Shown: piece after piece, positions 27,480 through 36,644 of the stretch
Numbering within the stretch: position 1 is the first letter of the stretch
Layout: each line of letters opens with the position of its first letter
Assembly: GCF_029910215.1 (NCBI RefSeq)
Contig: NZ_CP110395.1
Coordinates: forward strand, 3,906,001-3,970,000
Source of the DNA: Paraburkholderia sp. D15
GTDB taxonomy: Bacteria > Pseudomonadota > Gammaproteobacteria > Burkholderiales > Burkholderiaceae
Direction of reading: 5' to 3'
Length of the DNA stretch: 64,000 nt
Translations under genes and position numbers: made by a program
The notes under the pieces: model-generated
The model's database searches: none
Told to the model about the DNA's origin: nothing
The model's input: only the letters and a program-made list of their open reading frames with translations

Positions 27480-30400
27480 CGTTTCTGATACGAGCGATCG
27501 GGCGAGTGACGTCCCGCGGGTGGTGGCGCTGCATCGGCGTCGTGCTGTGCATGGCGCTGATCGTTGCGCTGATAGGGGTGGGTGGACCGTTGCTGGCGCT
27601 GGGTTCGGTGCGTCCGCTGGAGAGCGTGCAAGCGCGCGGGTGGGTGATCGGGATGCTTCTCTTTCTTGGGTTTCTGCGACTGGTCTGGTGGTGGAGACGG
27701 CGCCGAGCGCGTGGCTTGCCGGCGGTCCGTGGCAGTCGCGCGCGCGACGCGACGTACGACGGCCTCGGTCACGACGACTCCGCGGTTGGTGCGCAGGATC
27801 GCACTGATCATGATGCCGCCGCAGTCGCCACAACTGCCGCAATTGACGAACTACGCGCCCGCTTTTTCGACGCATGCTCGCTGCTGCGGCGCGCGCGCTC
27901 GACGGGCAGCAGAGTCGCTGCATGGCTCGATGTCGTCACGGGGCAGTACGCGTATCGGCTGCCGTGGTATCTGGTAGTCGGCAACGCGGGATCGGGCAAG
28001 ACGACGCTCATCGGTCGCGGTGGGCTCGAGTGGTCGATGGCCGAGCAAGTTGCGCGCGCTGCCGCCGGCCGCGTCGAACCGACCCGGCAATGCGAATGGT
28101 GGCTCGGCAACGATGCCGTGCTGATCGACACGCCCGGCCGTTATCTCGCCGCCGCCGATGCCTCCTCGCGGCTTCATGCCGAATGGCGCGAGCTGCTCGC
28201 GCTGTTGCGCAAACATCGTTCGCGGCAGCCGCTGAACGGCGTGCTGCTGACGGTCGCGATCGACGAATTGCTCGATCTCGATCCCGCCGCCCTGACCACC
28301 TACGCGACGCGTTTGCGCAAGCCGCTGCAAGCGATGCGTGACGTGCTCGGCATGCAGGTGCCGGTTTATCTGTGTTTTACGCGAATGGATCGTATCGGCG
28401 GATTCAGCGAGTATTTTTCGGCGCTCAATCGTGATGCCCGCGAGCAGGTTTGGGGGACCGCGTTTCCTTCTGATGAAGCGGGTGCGCAGCGCGATGCGGC
28501 CTCGCCGGGCAATGCGGTTGCCGTTGCGCTCGGTAATGCATTCGACGATGCGTTCGACGGTGCATTCGACGCGCTCGCGAAACGATTGAACGAAGGCCTG
28601 CGCGACGTTGTGATCGCCGATCCGGATCTGGACAGCCGCGCGCTCGCCTATATGTTCCCGCAGCAGTTCGCGAGCCTGCGCGATGTACTCGGCGGTTTCT
28701 GCTCGGCACTTTTTCAGACTTCGCGTCTGGAGGCCAATCTCTTTGCGCGCGGCGTGTATTTCACGAGCGCGGTTCAGGACGGGTTGACGGTCGATCGGGT
28801 GCTGGCGACGGTTGGGCGCGATCTGGGTGACGCGGTTTCCATTGCGGCGTTGACCTCGACCGTGTCTGCTGCGTCCACTGCGTCTGCCGCGTCCACTCGT
28901 TCCACACGCCGCGCGAGCCAGAGTTATTTCATCAAGCAGCTTCTGCGCGACGCGATCTTCGCCGATGCCGGTATTGCAGGCGCAAGCCGCGTGTCGTGGC
29001 GGCGACGGCTGTTCGCGCACACGGCGTTCGCGATATCCAGCGCTGCGCTGTTACTGACGCTGCTGACCGGCTGGGCAATCAGCTACGCCAACAATCGCGC
29101 GTATCTGGACGAAGTCGGCGCGCACGTCGTCGCGTTCGATCGAGATTCGCGCCAATCGATAGCGTCACCGCCAGATGCGCTGATGCCGCTGGTTCCGATG
29201 CTCGACGCACTTCGCGTTCTGCCGTATAGCGCGCGATTCGACACGGCCGCGCCGCCGCCACTGGGCTACGGACTCGGTCTGTATCCCGGCGCGAACATCG
29301 CCGCTGCAAGCGAAACCCTTTACCGTCGCGCGCTCGACGAAAAACTGCTGCCGCAGGCGGCCGCCCGTCTCGAACCGCTGCTGAGAACAGCCCCGCCCGA
29401 CGACGACGAATATGCGTACGACGCGCTCAAGGCTTACCTGATGCTCCACGACGCCGCGCATTACGACGGCGGTTTTCTCGTCGCATGGCTGATGCTCGAC
29501 GCGCAAAGGTCGTTGCCCGCCGACACGCCCGAGGTGCAACGCGCTCGTCTCGATGCGCACCTCAGCGCGCTGTTCGACGCACGTCCGCTTGCCTCGCCGT
29601 TCGCGCTGAATGCGGCGCTGGTGAGTCAGGTGCGCGAACGGCTCGCGCATGCGTCGCTTGCCCAGCGCATCTATCGGCAGATGCGCCGTGAACTGCTGCG
29701 CAGCGAACGCGGCGCGCCGATCAGCGTGGTCAGCGCGGGCGGCCCGCAAGCCGCGCTGGTGTTCCGGCGGACGAGCGGCAAGCCGCTTAGCGACGGCATT
29801 CCGAGTCTGTACACGTACCGCGGCTACTGGGACATGTTCGACAAGCGCGTCGCCGGCGCCACCGCGCAATTGCGTTCCGAGGAACCGTGGGTGCTGGGTA
29901 TCGATGCCACAACGGCCGTCGATACCGCGCGTCTCGCGCTCGAAGTCAGGCGCGCGTATTTCTCCGACTACATCGACGTTTGGGATGCGTATCTCAACGA
30001 CCTGTCGCTGGTGGACAGCACGTCGATCGCACAGAGTACGCGCATCGCCCGCACGCTGTCGGCGCCGGATTCGCCGCTCAGACAGTTTCTGCTCGCCGCC
30101 GCGCGGGAGACGCATTTGTCGCGCGCGGACACCGCCGACGGGCGCGCTGCCGCCGATGGGATGCGGCAGCAGCACAGCGGGGCGTTACGCCGTTCGCTGG
30201 CGGCGATGTTTGGCGGCGAAGCCGCGCGGGGTGCGTCCGGTGCTCGCGGTGTGCCGGGTGTGCCGGCTGAGTCCGTGGCGCCCGGCGCGCCCGGCGGATT
30301 CGACGCACCGCAAGCTGCGTTCGACACGCTGGACGCTCACCCCGAAGCCGTCGTCGATGAGCACTTCGCCTCACTGCGACGGCTCGTAACCTCCCCGGAC

Positions 30401-31405
30401 GGTGCATCCGGCACAAGCCCCTTCGACGCTAACCTTCACGCGCTCGATACGCTGTACGGCTATCTAACCTCCGCGAGCGCCGCGCTCGACGGCGGCAATC
30501 CACCGCCATCCACCGATGTGTTCGACAAACTGCAAGCCGACGCCGGACGCCTGCCGACGCCCCTGCGCAACATGTTCGGTACGTTGTCGCGCAACGCTTC
30601 AGCGCAGGTCGGCGGCGCACTGCGTGCGAATCTCGCGCAGGACGCACAGGGTGGCATCGGCCGGCTTTGCCGTCACATGATCACCGGCCGCTATCCTTTC
30701 GTGCGCAACTCGACTCACGACGTCGCCCTCGACGATTTCTCGAAGCTGTTCGCCCCAGGCGGGCTGATGGACGACTTCTTCCAGAAACGTCTTACGTCGC
30801 AGATCGACGCCAGCGGCGCCCGCTGGCGCTTCAGACGCGATGCGAGCGGCGCCGCATCCGGCGACGCGCGCCTCGCGAGCGCATTTCAGAATGCCGACAT
30901 CATCCGCACCGCATTCTTTCCGGCTAATACGACGACGCCCACGCTGCGGATCGAGTTCGTGCCGCTCGAACTCGATCCGGCCATCGCGCAGTACACGCTG
31001 GACGTCGACGGCCAGACGCTGCGCTATGCGCACGGTCCGCAGATTCCCGTGACGATGCAGTGGCCCAATCCGGGCGGAACCGGACAGGTTAGCTTGCAGA
31101 TCGGCACGGCGAACGGCGGCAACGGTGTGCAAGGTCAACAAGGCCTGCAAGGTCTGCAAGGCGGTCTCGTCGGCGGCGTGCAGAACACCATGCAAAACAG
31201 CGCGCAAGGCGGCTTGCAGACTCAAGGACCGTGGGCGCTGTACCGCCTGCTCGACAAGGCTCGCGTGACGCCGGGCGCGACGCCGGAAAGCTTCGTCGCC
31301 AGCTTCGATTTCAACGGACGCAAGCTGTCGCTGCGCGTCACCGCCAGCAGCAGCTACAACCCGTTCAGGTTGCCGCAGATGGACGCCTTTTCGTGCCCAT
31401 CGTGA
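27476..31405 (+). CDS. tssM: T6SS inner-membrane protein TssM (IcmF)
   Basis: A 1309-residue TssM. Two membrane segments lie near residues 17-45 and 53-72, then a cytoplasmic NTPase domain with Walker A GNAGSGKTT at residues 169-177 and DTPGRY further on. A third membrane segment (about 510-535) leads into the large periplasmic part that contacts TssJ. The IcmF-related domains and the TssM C-terminal domain follow. Two low-complexity inserts stand out: an Ala/Gly/Pro stretch near residues 915-945 and a Gln/Gly-rich stretch at about 1216-1246. Starts by ATGA overlap with tssL. Confidence 0.97.
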   Translation: MTFLIRAIGRVTSRGWWRCIGVVLCMALIVALIGVGGPLLALGSVRPLESVQARGWVIGMLLFLGFLRLVWWWRRRRARGLPAVRGSRARDATYDGLGHDDSAVGAQDRTDHDAAAVATTAAIDELRARFFDACSLLRRARSTGSRVAAWLDVVTGQYAYRLPWYLVVGNAGSGKTTLIGRGGLEWSMAEQVARAAAGRVEPTRQCEWWLGNDAVLIDTPGRYLAAADASSRLHAEWRELLALLRKHRSRQPLNGVLLTVAIDELLDLDPAALTTYATRLRKPLQAMRDVLGMQVPVYLCFTRMDRIGGFSEYFSALNRDAREQVWGTAFPSDEAGAQRDAASPGNAVAVALGNAFDDAFDGAFDALAKRLNEGLRDVVIADPDLDSRALAYMFPQQFASLRDVLGGFCSALFQTSRLEANLFARGVYFTSAVQDGLTVDRVLATVGRDLGDAVSIAALTSTVSAASTASAASTRSTRRASQSYFIKQLLRDAIFADAGIAGASRVSWRRRLFAHTAFAISSAALLLTLLTGWAISYANNRAYLDEVGAHVVAFDRDSRQSIASPPDALMPLVPMLDALRVLPYSARFDTAAPPPLGYGLGLYPGANIAAASETLYRRALDEKLLPQAAARLEPLLRTAPPDDDEYAYDALKAYLMLHDAAHYDGGFLVAWLMLDAQRSLPADTPEVQRARLDAHLSALFDARPLASPFALNAALVSQVRERLAHASLAQRIYRQMRRELLRSERGAPISVVSAGGPQAALVFRRTSGKPLSDGIPSLYTYRGYWDMFDKRVAGATAQLRSEEPWVLGIDATTAVDTARLALEVRRAYFSDYIDVWDAYLNDLSLVDSTSIAQSTRIARTLSAPDSPLRQFLLAAARETHLSRADTADGRAAADGMRQQHSGALRRSLAAMFGGEAARGASGARGVPGVPAESVAPGAPGGFDAPQAAFDTLDAHPEAVVDEHFASLRRLVTSPDGASGTSPFDANLHALDTLYGYLTSASAALDGGNPPPSTDVFDKLQADAGRLPTPLRNMFGTLSRNASAQVGGALRANLAQDAQGGIGRLCRHMITGRYPFVRNSTHDVALDDFSKLFAPGGLMDDFFQKRLTSQIDASGARWRFRRDASGAASGDARLASAFQNADIIRTAFFPANTTTPTLRIEFVPLELDPAIAQYTLDVDGQTLRYAHGPQIPVTMQWPNPGGTGQVSLQIGTANGGNGVQGQQGLQGLQGGLVGGVQNTMQNSAQGGLQTQGPWALYRLLDKARVTPGATPESFVASFDFNGRKLSLRVTASSSYNPFRLPQMDAFSCPS

Positions 31406-31428
31406 CGCCATCCAGCAGGATTCCCCCT

Positions 31429-32607
31429 ATGCCCCTTTCCCGCTTTCAACCGATCCGCCTGACCATCGTCGCCGGTCACGGCGAGGCCCTGCCGAACCAA
31501 CCGGGCGCGCTCTTCGATGCGGCCGGCGGATCGATCGGCCGCGCCGCCGACAACCACCTCGTTCTGGCCGACGATGACGACGACGCGACGATCGCACGTC
31601 ACCACGCGCGACTCACCGTCGACGGCAACGCATGGCTGCTCGCCAATACCAGCGAGCACGCGGCGATCGCGGTCAACGGCAAGCTCGTCGCGCCGCGCGA
31701 GCGGACAGCATTGCGCGCCGGCGACATCGTCAATATCGGCGCCTACGTGTTGCGAGCCGAAGCCGCCAGCGCGGAACCAGCGTGGGATCAGCACGAGGGC
31801 TTCGCGCGAAACGCCCAGCCTTCAGCCGCCCATGCTACCGATACGTTCAATCCACTGCGCTACGACGCAACGCCAACGCGCGACGCATCAAATGATCGCC
31901 CGCTCGACCACGCGCAGTTCACGCCATTGCACGATCTGCTCGACACGCCCTTGGACCCGCTCGCGCTGTTCGGCGCACCGGCGTCCGACTGGCCGGGTAG
32001 TCGCTGGAACGACACCGCATGGCACGACCCAAGCGCCACGGATCTGTTCGACGATCTCGGCTCGACGCCAGGAACTGGATTCGAATCTCCACCCATCGCC
32101 AACGCTTCCGGTCACGCGATCCGCGACGACGTGCCGGAATTCGACGGTCATCTGCATTTGCCGATCGCCGCGCATCCGTCGCCCGTTTCTTCGGAAACGA
32201 GCGCAAGCACAGTTGCTGCCGAAATCGCCGCGGCAAGTTCCGCGGCAATGTCGACGGCGAACGCCAACGCGCACACGGCCGACTACGCCAACCCGTTCGC
32301 CCGGCTGCACGACACCATGGCGCCCGTGGTACGTGTCGCCGTTACCGTGCCGGACTACAGCGGAAAATCTCCGCGACGGGTTGCGCATCAGCCAGGTACG
32401 CTGAATAAAACGGGCAACGCGCCGCCAGCGTCGTCTCCGCCGCTACCTCCACCACCGCCGCCCGCAGCGCTCGTCCAGGCTTTCCTCGAAGGCGCCGGCA
32501 TCGCCCCTTCGGCAGAGGCAGCCGCCGAAGCCGGCCTCACACCGAAACTCATGCATACCCTCGGCGCCCTCGTTCGGGCACTCAGGCAACCCGACAGCCC
32601 AAATTGA
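31429..32607 (+). CDS. tagH: T6SS FHA-domain protein TagH, C-terminally short
   Basis: A 392-residue protein with an N-terminal FHA phosphothreonine-binding domain (about residues 34-106: GSIGRAADNHLVL, then RHHARL). A long disordered middle follows, with Asp/Pro/Ser/Thr-rich sequence. The end matches the start of the TagH C-terminal domain ('QAFLEGAGI', 'LMHTLGALVRALRQ') but the protein stops there, whereas TagH proteins normally continue for 100 or more residues. FHA proteins often link threonine phosphorylation to T6SS firing, but no kinase or phosphatase gene is present in this operon. Start at 31429 fits the FHA domain. Confidence 0.85.
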   Translation: MPLSRFQPIRLTIVAGHGEALPNQPGALFDAAGGSIGRAADNHLVLADDDDDATIARHHARLTVDGNAWLLANTSEHAAIAVNGKLVAPRERTALRAGDIVNIGAYVLRAEAASAEPAWDQHEGFARNAQPSAAHATDTFNPLRYDATPTRDASNDRPLDHAQFTPLHDLLDTPLDPLALFGAPASDWPGSRWNDTAWHDPSATDLFDDLGSTPGTGFESPPIANASGHAIRDDVPEFDGHLHLPIAAHPSPVSSETSASTVAAEIAAASSAAMSTANANAHTADYANPFARLHDTMAPVVRVAVTVPDYSGKSPRRVAHQPGTLNKTGNAPPASSPPLPPPPPPAALVQAFLEGAGIAPSAEAAAEAGLTPKLMHTLGALVRALRQPDSPN

Positions 32608-32656
32608 CGGCGCCGCGCGCTATCGCGCCTTCCCCGCAAGGCTCGCGCGCCCCCTC

Positions 32657-32665
32657 TGCTATATT
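32657..32665 (+). promoter_or_regulatory. Extended -10 element before the CorC/HlyC-type gene
   Basis: TGCTATATT is an extended -10 motif (TG, one base, TATATT) 33 bases before the GTG start. No good -35 is visible, as is allowed for extended -10 promoters. Confidence 0.4.
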
Positions 32666-32697
32666 CTCCCCATCCTGTCCCTCTCAATTGAAGAAGC

Positions 32698-34002
32698 GTG
32701 GAACAACTTCCGCTCTGGGCGCAGATCGGCGCCGTCTGCCTGCTGCTCATCTGCTCCAGTTTCTTTTCGATTTCCGAAACGGCGATGATGGCGATCAACC
32801 GTCATCGTCTGAAACATCTCGCCAATCAGAACACGCTCGGCGCGAAAACCACCCAAACCCTGCTCGCCCGTACCGACCAGTTACTGAGCGTGGTGCTGAT
32901 CGGCAACAACCTGTTCAATACGATCATCCCGGTGCTCACCACCTCGATCGCGCTGCACACCTTCGGCCACAACAACCTCGTGCTCTCCATCGCGACCGGC
33001 ATCGTCGCGTTCCTGATCATCGTGTTCGCCGAAATCACGCCGAAGATCGTCGGCGCGACCTTCCCGGAAAAGATCGCGCTGCCCGCGAGCCTGCTGATCG
33101 CGCCGATGATGCGCGTCGCGAAACCGCTCGTCTGGTTCGTCAATCTGTTCGCCAATTCGATCCTCCGCGTCCTCCATATCAATACCAAGGGCGCGCACGA
33201 TCAGCGCCTGTCCACCGAGGAGCTGCGCACCATCGTGCTCGAGTCGGGCAGCTTCATGCCCACCAAGCACCGCAGCATCCTGCTCAACCTGTTCGACCTC
33301 GAAAACATTTCCGTCGACGACGTGATGATTCCGCGCCGCCGTATCGAAGCGCTGGACTTCGACGCGCCATTCGAACAGATCCTGCATCAACTCGAAACCT
33401 GCTATCACAACAAGCTGATCGTCTACCAGGGCGATATCGACCGGGTGCTCGGCGTGCTGCACGTACGCAAGACCCTGGCTGCGCTGCACAACCAGGAACT
33501 CGAACGCGAGACCCTGCGCGAGCTGCTGGCCGAGCCGTACTTCGTGCCCTCCGGCACGCCAGTGTTCCAGCAATTGCAGTACTTCCAGGAAAGCCGCCAC
33601 CGTACCGCGCTGGTGGTCAACGAGTACGGCGAACTGCAGGGCCTCGTCACGCCGGAAGACATCATCGAGGAACTGATCGGCGAATTCACCACCTCCATCC
33701 CGCGTAGCGCGAGCACGCGCGGTGGCTGGAACGACAGCGGCGAGTGCATCGTGGCGGGCAGCATGCCGTTGCGCGAACTGAACCGCTGGCTGCAACTGAC
33801 GCTACCCACCGACGGCCCCAAGACGCTCAACGGCCTGATCCTCGAAATTCTCGAAGACATTCCGGATGGCGACGTCTGCGTGCAGATCGGCGACGTGAAG
33901 CTCGAAGTGATGCGCAGCGACGATCAAGCGATCCGCACCGTCAAACTCTTCAAGCCGCCCGTGCGCGGCAGCACGAAGGCCGTCAGACCCACGCGTCACT
34001 GA
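32698..34002 (+). CDS. CNNM/CBS-domain membrane protein (CorC/HlyC family)
   Basis: A 434-residue protein with an N-terminal DUF21/CNNM membrane domain (about four hydrophobic segments within residues 1-165, with SSFFSISETAMMAINR at the start and FAEITPK). A pair of CBS domains follows (about 210-335), then a C-terminal CorC/HlyC domain (about 350-425). Related proteins act in magnesium, cobalt or polyamine efflux; substrate cannot be read from sequence. The start is GTG, since the first membrane segment begins right after it. It is the first gene after the T6SS operon. Confidence 0.9.
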   Translation: MEQLPLWAQIGAVCLLLICSSFFSISETAMMAINRHRLKHLANQNTLGAKTTQTLLARTDQLLSVVLIGNNLFNTIIPVLTTSIALHTFGHNNLVLSIATGIVAFLIIVFAEITPKIVGATFPEKIALPASLLIAPMMRVAKPLVWFVNLFANSILRVLHINTKGAHDQRLSTEELRTIVLESGSFMPTKHRSILLNLFDLENISVDDVMIPRRRIEALDFDAPFEQILHQLETCYHNKLIVYQGDIDRVLGVLHVRKTLAALHNQELERETLRELLAEPYFVPSGTPVFQQLQYFQESRHRTALVVNEYGELQGLVTPEDIIEELIGEFTTSIPRSASTRGGWNDSGECIVAGSMPLRELNRWLQLTLPTDGPKTLNGLILEILEDIPDGDVCVQIGDVKLEVMRSDDQAIRTVKLFKPPVRGSTKAVRPTRH

Positions 34003-34131
34003 AGCCCGCACACACAGCATCGCAGGGTTTCGCCGCGCGCACCATTAGCCGAATGGCCGAGTGGCACTCAGACGCCTGAAAGCCGATGATCGAGCCGTCA
34101 CGTTTCACAGGCGGTTCATCACCGGCATCTC

Positions 34132-35384
34132 ATGCAGGCATCCACTCGTCACGCTTCACCCGGCTCGAACACGCCTCACTTCGCACGCAATTCCGCGGCG
34201 GGTTCCACCGACGCCGACGCAACGCCGGCCGTCCGGCTGCTCACTGAAACCTTGCAGGAAGCGACGCGCCGCAATGCGTCGGACCTGCATATCGAACCGT
34301 CGGAACACAGCTGGCGCGTGCGCTTGCGCATCGACGGCGTGCTGCATGAAACGCCGCAGCCGCCCGCGCATCTGCGTGACGCGTTCATTACGCGGGTGAA
34401 GGTTCTGGCGCGCATGGACATCGCCGAACGGCGCGTGCCGCAGGACGGCCGTCTGCGCATCGCCACGTCGCCGGGACGCACGGAGGACTATCGCGTCAAC
34501 TCGTTGCCCACGCTGTTCGGCGAAAAACTCGTGCTGCGCCGGCTCGATGCGTTACCCGCCGATCTCTCGCTCGACGCGCTCGGGCTCGATCCACGGCAGC
34601 GCGATGCCGTCGATGCCGCGATCCGCTCGCCGCACGGTCTGGTGCTCGTCACGGGTCCGACCGGCAGCGGCAAAACGCTCTCGCTGTATTGCTTCCTGCA
34701 ATTGCTCAACGATACGGCGCGCAATCTGTGCTCGGTGGAAGACCCGGCGGAAATCCAGCTGGCCGGCATCAACCAGGTCAGCGTGCGCGAGAAAGCGGGA
34801 TTGACGTTCGCCGTGGCGCTGCGCGCATTCCTGCGGCAAGACCCGGACGTGATCATGGTCGGCGAGATCCGCGACGAGGAGACTGCGGACGTCGCCGTGA
34901 AAGCCGCACAAACCGGCCACCTGGTGTTGTCGACGCTGCATACGAACGACGCTCCGGCGGCGATCGCACGGCTCGCCGACATCGGCGTGGAGCCGTATAA
35001 CCTCGCGGCAGCGCTGCGCATGGTGACGGCGCAACGATTGGTGCGACGGCTCTGCACGGCATGCCGAACGCCCATGCCGCACTCGGCTGCGGCGTTGAGA
35101 GCCGCGGGTTTCGCCGACACCGGGCTCGACGGCTGGCAGCCGTACACCGCGCGGGGCTGTCCGCAATGTCATGGCATCGGCTATCGCGGCCGGATCGGCG
35201 TGCATCAGGTCATGCCTGTATCGGAGGCGAGCGTGAACGGATCGTGGCAGGCGCGGGCGCGCATGAACTTGCGCGGCTGGCTCGCACGGAGCAGGTCGCC
35301 ACGCTGCGCGACGCCGCGCTGGCACGCGTGCGCGACGGCACGACGAGTCTCGCGGAAGCCCTGTCCGCCACGGAGGTCGCGTGA
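34132..35384 (+). pseudogene. pilB: pilB/gspE-like assembly ATPase gene with a -1 frameshift
   Basis: Secretion/pilus ATPase. From residue 30 onward it has the core domains: ASDLHIEPSEHSWRVR, Walker A GPTGSGKT (175-182), Walker B with DVIMVGEIRDEETA, the His box STLHTNDA, and a CTAC...CPQC zinc pair. It lacks the N-terminal GspE/MshE domain. Homology stays in frame to VHQVMPVSEA (about 35229) and then continues in another frame (RERIVAGAGAHELARLA...) to a TGA at 35382-35384 that overlaps the pilC start. One base seems lost at 35229-35233. Read without correction, the first frame stays open to 36795 with an unrelated tail. Either a real mutation or a sequence error. Confidence 0.75.
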
Positions 35385-36616
35385 GTACCGTCGCCGTCCC
35401 GCTTCGTCCGCCTGCGCTGGACCTGCGCTTCAAATGGCGCGGCGTCGATGCGCAAGGCACGCACAAACACGGCGCGCTGATCGCGGCGGACGCAAGCGCC
35501 GCGCGTGCGTTGCTCAACCGGCGCGGCAACCTGTTCATCGTCGAACTCAGAGCGCATGGGCCGGCGCCCCGCCCCAAAGCGCGCACGGCCGACGTGACTC
35601 AGTTCACGCGTCAGCTCGCCAGTCTGCTGCGCGCTGGTTTGCCGCTCGCGTCCGCACTCGATCTACTGGCGCAAACCGACGATGCGCGTCAACCCGGCAT
35701 GGCTCGAATCGTCGGCGCGCTCGCGCGCGACATTGCCAGCGGCCAGCGGTTTTCCGCCGCACTCCAGCGGCACGGGGCACAGTTCAGTGCGTTCTACTGC
35801 CAGCTCGTCGAAGTCGGCGAAGCGGCGGGCGCGTTGCCCACCGTACTGGCCCGGCTCGCCGACGACCGCGAGCGCGCCGCCGCGCAACGCGCGAAGGTGC
35901 GCGCCGCGTTGACCTATCCGGGCGCGATCCTGCTGCTGGCGATGATGATCACCATCGCACTGCTCGTCTGGGTCGTGCCGACGTTCAAACAGATCTTCGA
36001 CGGTTTCGGCGCCAGCTTGCCCGCGCCGACCCGGTTCGTGCTGGCGCTGTCGGCGGGTGCCGCGCGCTGGAGTATCCCCGGCATCATCGCCCTCTTCGTC
36101 GTCGCGTGGTCTGTGACATTTCTGTTGCGACGTTCCGAAGCGGCGCGCATACGGTTCGCGCGCGTGGCGCTGACAATACCGGTCGCCGGTCCGCTGCTGG
36201 GCAGCTTGTGCGCGGCACGCTGGAGCCGGGCGCTAGGCACGCTGCTGACAGCCGGCACCCCACTCGCCGACGCATTCGGCTCGCTGACGCACGCCACCGG
36301 CAACGCGTACTTCGACCATGCAACCCGCCAGATCGGCGACCGGCTACGCCGTGGCGAACGCCTCGCGGCGGCGATGCGCGCGGCGCGTTGCTTCGCGCCC
36401 GAGATCGTGCAGCCGATCGCGGTCGCCGAGGAATCGGGCGCGCTCGATGCCATGCTGATCGACGTGGCGTCGCTCAGCGATCGTCAGGTAGACGAAAAGA
36501 TCGCCACGCTCGCGAGCCTGTGCGAACCGCTCGTGATCGTCGTGCTGGGTGCGCTCGTCGGCGGGCTCGTGATCGCGATGTATCTTCCCATTATTCAACT
36601 CGGCAACGTGGTGTAG
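35381..36616 (+). CDS. pilC: Type IV pilus/type II secretion inner-membrane protein PilC
   Basis: A 411-residue platform protein with two type II secretion F domains (about residues 75-195 and 280-400), each containing 'LLRAGLPLASALDLL'-type and 'EVGEAAGALP'-type motifs, and three membrane segments (about 175-200, 220-245, 380-405). It couples the pilus ATPase to pilin assembly. The start is GTG, overlapping the stop of the pilB-like reading frame (GTGA). pilD follows after 28 bases. Confidence 0.93.
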   Translation: MSTVAVPLRPPALDLRFKWRGVDAQGTHKHGALIAADASAARALLNRRGNLFIVELRAHGPAPRPKARTADVTQFTRQLASLLRAGLPLASALDLLAQTDDARQPGMARIVGALARDIASGQRFSAALQRHGAQFSAFYCQLVEVGEAAGALPTVLARLADDRERAAAQRAKVRAALTYPGAILLLAMMITIALLVWVVPTFKQIFDGFGASLPAPTRFVLALSAGAARWSIPGIIALFVVAWSVTFLLRRSEAARIRFARVALTIPVAGPLLGSLCAARWSRALGTLLTAGTPLADAFGSLTHATGNAYFDHATRQIGDRLRRGERLAAAMRAARCFAPEIVQPIAVAEESGALDAMLIDVASLSDRQVDEKIATLASLCEPLVIVVLGALVGGLVIAMYLPIIQLGNVV

Positions 36617-36644
36617 CATCGCAGCCGAATCCACTCTTTTCGCC

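Noticed and set aside
32604..32609. TTGACG at the tagH stop as a -35 box for the CorC-type gene
   Set aside because: It lies 50 bases from the nearest -10 element, far from the usual spacing.
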